A stretch of 8,476 nucleotides of DNA from the NCBI GenBank assembly GCA_937936695.1, contig CALHCK010000121.1, forward strand, positions 1 through 8,476. The letters are read 5' to 3'. Source of the DNA: an uncultured Polaribacter sp. GTDB taxonomy: Bacteria > Bacteroidota > Bacteroidia > Flavobacteriales > Flavobacteriaceae. Of this stretch, positions 7,050-8,476 are shown piece after piece (position 1 is the first letter of the stretch; every line of letters begins with the position of its first letter). The notes under the pieces were generated by a model. That model worked only from the letters and a program-made list of their open reading frames with translations, was not told the DNA's origin and ran no database searches. The position numbers and the translations under genes are program-made.

Positions 7050-7057
7050 CAAAGGTA
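7050..7057 (-). promoter_or_regulatory. -7 promoter box of dapF (TACCTTTG)
   Basis: The minus strand reads TACCTTTG, an exact TAnnTTTG match, ending 5 bases before the dapF ATG at 7044. The nearest upstream TTG (7073-7071) is only 13 bases from the box, shorter than the usual -33 spacing. Its position argues for a leaderless or nearly leaderless dapF transcript and rules against the longer upstream start. Confidence 0.6.
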
Positions 7058-7082
7058 AACATTTTGGTTTCAAAAAACACAT

Positions 7083-7142
7083 GTTAATGACGGGTTAAAA
7101 ATCGTTAAAAACTAGTTAAACAGATTTTTTGAAAATGTTAAA
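7083..7142. repeat. Helically phased GTTAA repeat array (putative operator) between dapF and htrA
   Basis: On the plus strand GTTAAT begins at 7083 and GTTAAA begins at 7094, 7104, 7115 and 7137. Steps are 11, 10, 11 and 22 bases, so all five sit on one face of the helix at about 10.7 bases per turn, with one turn skipped near 7126. A further GTTAAA at 7164 is out of phase. The array fills the gap between the divergent promoters, and the 7137 copy falls between the -33 and -7 elements of the protease gene. That a regulator binds here is inference. Confidence 0.55.
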
Positions 7143-7154
7143 ATTGTATATTTG
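7129..7154 (+). promoter_or_regulatory. Promoter of the HtrA-type protease gene (TTG / TATATTTG)
   Basis: TATATTTG at 7147-7154 matches the TAnnTTTG -7 consensus exactly. A T-run ending in TTG (7129-7131) lies 15 bases upstream, slightly closer than the usual 17-23. The start codon is at 7179, giving a short A-rich leader of roughly 20 bases; like most Flavobacteriia leaders it has no strong Shine-Dalgarno sequence. Confidence 0.7.
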
Positions 7155-7178
7155 AATTGTAAAGTTAAAATTAAAATT

Positions 7179-8476
7179 ATGAAGAAATTTTTTAGTTTAT
7201 TAGGAGTAGCATTTTTAGGAGGTGCTCTTACTTTAGGAGGATATAAGTTAATGTTTGATGAACCGGTGATTGTAGAAGAAATAGTAACAAAACCTATAAA
7301 GACTGTACAAACAAACTTTAATCCAACTTATAATAATACAGCTACAGCAAGTTCTATAGATTTTACAGGTGCTGCAGAAAAAACTGTAAATTCAGTTGTC
7401 CATGTAAAAAATACAGCAGTTAGAACTCAGGTAAACCCTTTAGATATATTTTTTGGAAATGGAAATGGAGAAAGAAAATATGAACAAGTAGGTACTGGTA
7501 GTGGTGTAATTATTTCTCAAGATGGGTACATTGTTACTAACAATCACGTAATAGAAGGAGCAACAGCTTTAGAAATAACCTTAAACAATAAGCAAAAATA
7601 TAAGGCAGAATTAATAGGTGCAGATAAAGATAATGATATTGCTTTATTAAAAATAGAAGCAGATATAGATTTACCATATACACCTTTTGCAAACTCAGAC
7701 AATATTAAAATAGGAGAGTGGGTGTTAGCAGTTGGTAATCCTTACAATTTAACATCTACAGTTACTGCCGGTATTGTAAGTGCTAAAGGAAGAGATTTAG
7801 AAGGAAATTCTGCGATAGATTCTTTTATTCAAACAGATGCTGCAGTAAACCCGGGTAATAGTGGAGGAGCTTTGGTAAATACAAGAGGAGAATTAGTTGG
7901 TATAAATACTGCTATTTCTTCTAAAACAGGTTCTTTTATTGGGTATTCTTTTGCTGTACCATCTAATATAGCAAAAAAAATAGTAGATGATTTGTTAGAG
8001 TTTGGTGCTGTACAAGAAGCTATTTTAGGAATTAGTATTGATCAGAAAGATGAAAATATAGAAGGTGTAGAAATTGCTGCGGTAAGTGAAGATGGAGGAG
8101 CTGAAAAAGCAGGCTTAAAAGCAGGAGATGTAATTAAAAAAATAAACAATGTTAAAATATCTAAGTTTTCAGAATTAAGAGGACAATTAACAGCTAAAAG
8201 ACCTGGAGATTTTGTAGATGTTACGGTTGATAGAGATGGAGAATATGTAACAAAAAGTGTGAAACTTAGTAAAAAAGATTCGTATGTTTCTAAAAGCTTT
8301 AAGTTGGTTTTAAAAGATTTAACAGCAAAAGAATTAAAAAAGAATAAAATTTCTGGAGGAGCAAAAATTATAGCAAGTGCTAATGAAGGTTTAGATTATT
8401 ACGGAGTAAAAGAAGGGTTTATTATTACAGAAATTAATAAAAAACCCGTAGCTAATGCAAGTGCAGCTGTAAAAGC
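7179..8476 (+). CDS. DegP/HtrA-type (Do-like) periplasmic serine protease with PDZ domains, C-terminus beyond window
   Basis: At least 432 residues are open to the right edge, so the gene is partial. Residues 3-20 form an N-terminal hydrophobic segment, a signal peptide or membrane anchor that places the enzyme in the periplasm. The trypsin-like domain spans about 60-275, with an intact catalytic triad: His123 in VTNNHVIEG, Asp153 in DNDIALLKI and Ser228 in VNPGNSGGAL. A first PDZ domain covers about 280-365 (ILGISI to AEKAGLKAGDVIKKINN), and a second begins near 375 and is cut off after KEGFIITEINKKPVANASAA. HtrA proteases degrade or refold damaged envelope proteins. The start ATG at 7179 is supported by the promoter box 24 bases upstream and the signal sequence. 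It is divergent from dapF across the phased GTTAA array, which suggests regulated, perhaps stress-linked, expression. Whether it should be called degP or degQ cannot be decided here. Confidence 0.94.
   Translation, partial: MKKFFSLLGVAFLGGALTLGGYKLMFDEPVIVEEIVTKPIKTVQTNFNPTYNNTATASSIDFTGAAEKTVNSVVHVKNTAVRTQVNPLDIFFGNGNGERKYEQVGTGSGVIISQDGYIVTNNHVIEGATALEITLNNKQKYKAELIGADKDNDIALLKIEADIDLPYTPFANSDNIKIGEWVLAVGNPYNLTSTVTAGIVSAKGRDLEGNSAIDSFIQTDAAVNPGNSGGALVNTRGELVGINTAISSKTGSFIGYSFAVPSNIAKKIVDDLLEFGAVQEAILGISIDQKDENIEGVEIAAVSEDGGAEKAGLKAGDVIKKINNVKISKFSELRGQLTAKRPGDFVDVTVDRDGEYVTKSVKLSKKDSYVSKSFKLVLKDLTAKELKKNKISGGAKIIASANEGLDYYGVKEGFIITEINKKPVANASAAVK

Noticed and set aside
7045..7080. Longer dapF start at 7080
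   Set aside because: The 12 extra residues are not part of the DapF N-terminus and their DNA contains the -7 box TACCTTTG, so the region is probably untranscribed for this gene.
1..8476. tRNA, rRNA, CRISPR array or riboswitch
   Set aside because: No cloverleaf, rRNA-like segment, spaced direct repeats of CRISPR type, or known riboswitch core was seen. The gaps between genes are all short (under 180 bases) and AT-rich.

Overview
The window is AT-rich bacterial DNA that reads as Flavobacteriia (Bacteroidota), most likely a marine Polaribacter/Tenacibaculum-like organism. Three things point there: Bacteroidota-type -7 boxes of the form TAnnTTTG, a secreted protein with a type IX secretion (T9SS) C-terminal sorting domain, and a neighbourhood of dapF, MltG and DUF2279 genes typical of the group. 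The genus is inference only.

Layout. Positions 1-2963 hold four minus-strand genes. In transcription order they are a SpeG/RimJ-like GNAT acetyltransferase, the endolytic transglycosylase MltG, a DUF2279 membrane protein that overlaps the mltG stop by one base (TAATG), and the N-terminal part of a secreted lysozyme-like protein cut off by the window edge. The last gene has its own -7 box but no ordinary start codon. Positions 3136-6182 hold a plus-strand pair. The first is an 859-residue secreted protein joining an S1-type sulfatase, a YHYH domain, a MopE/EF-hand-like metal-binding segment and a T9SS sorting domain. The second is a small exported Met/His-rich protein resembling DUF6702, coupled to it by a TAATG overlap. 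A perfect 14-bp hairpin at 6191-6230 ends this pair and probably also the convergent dapF (6274-7044, minus). A divergent control region (7045-7178) separates dapF from a DegP/HtrA-type serine protease (7179 to the window end, plus). It carries repeated GTTAA hexamers, mostly one helical turn apart.

How they fit together. dapF supplies meso-diaminopimelate for peptidoglycan, and MltG and the lysozyme-like protein act on peptidoglycan. HtrA handles damaged envelope proteins. The background is therefore an envelope and cell-wall maintenance locus. The sulfatase-YHYH/DUF6702-like pair looks like a self-contained cassette placed, in opposite orientation, between dapF and the GNAT-mltG genes. No SusC/SusD, glycoside hydrolase or sulfatase-maturing enzyme gene accompanies it.

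The most novel content is the sulfatase-YHYH fusion with its metal-ligand-rich partner. Next come the phased GTTAA array and the unusual start of the first gene.
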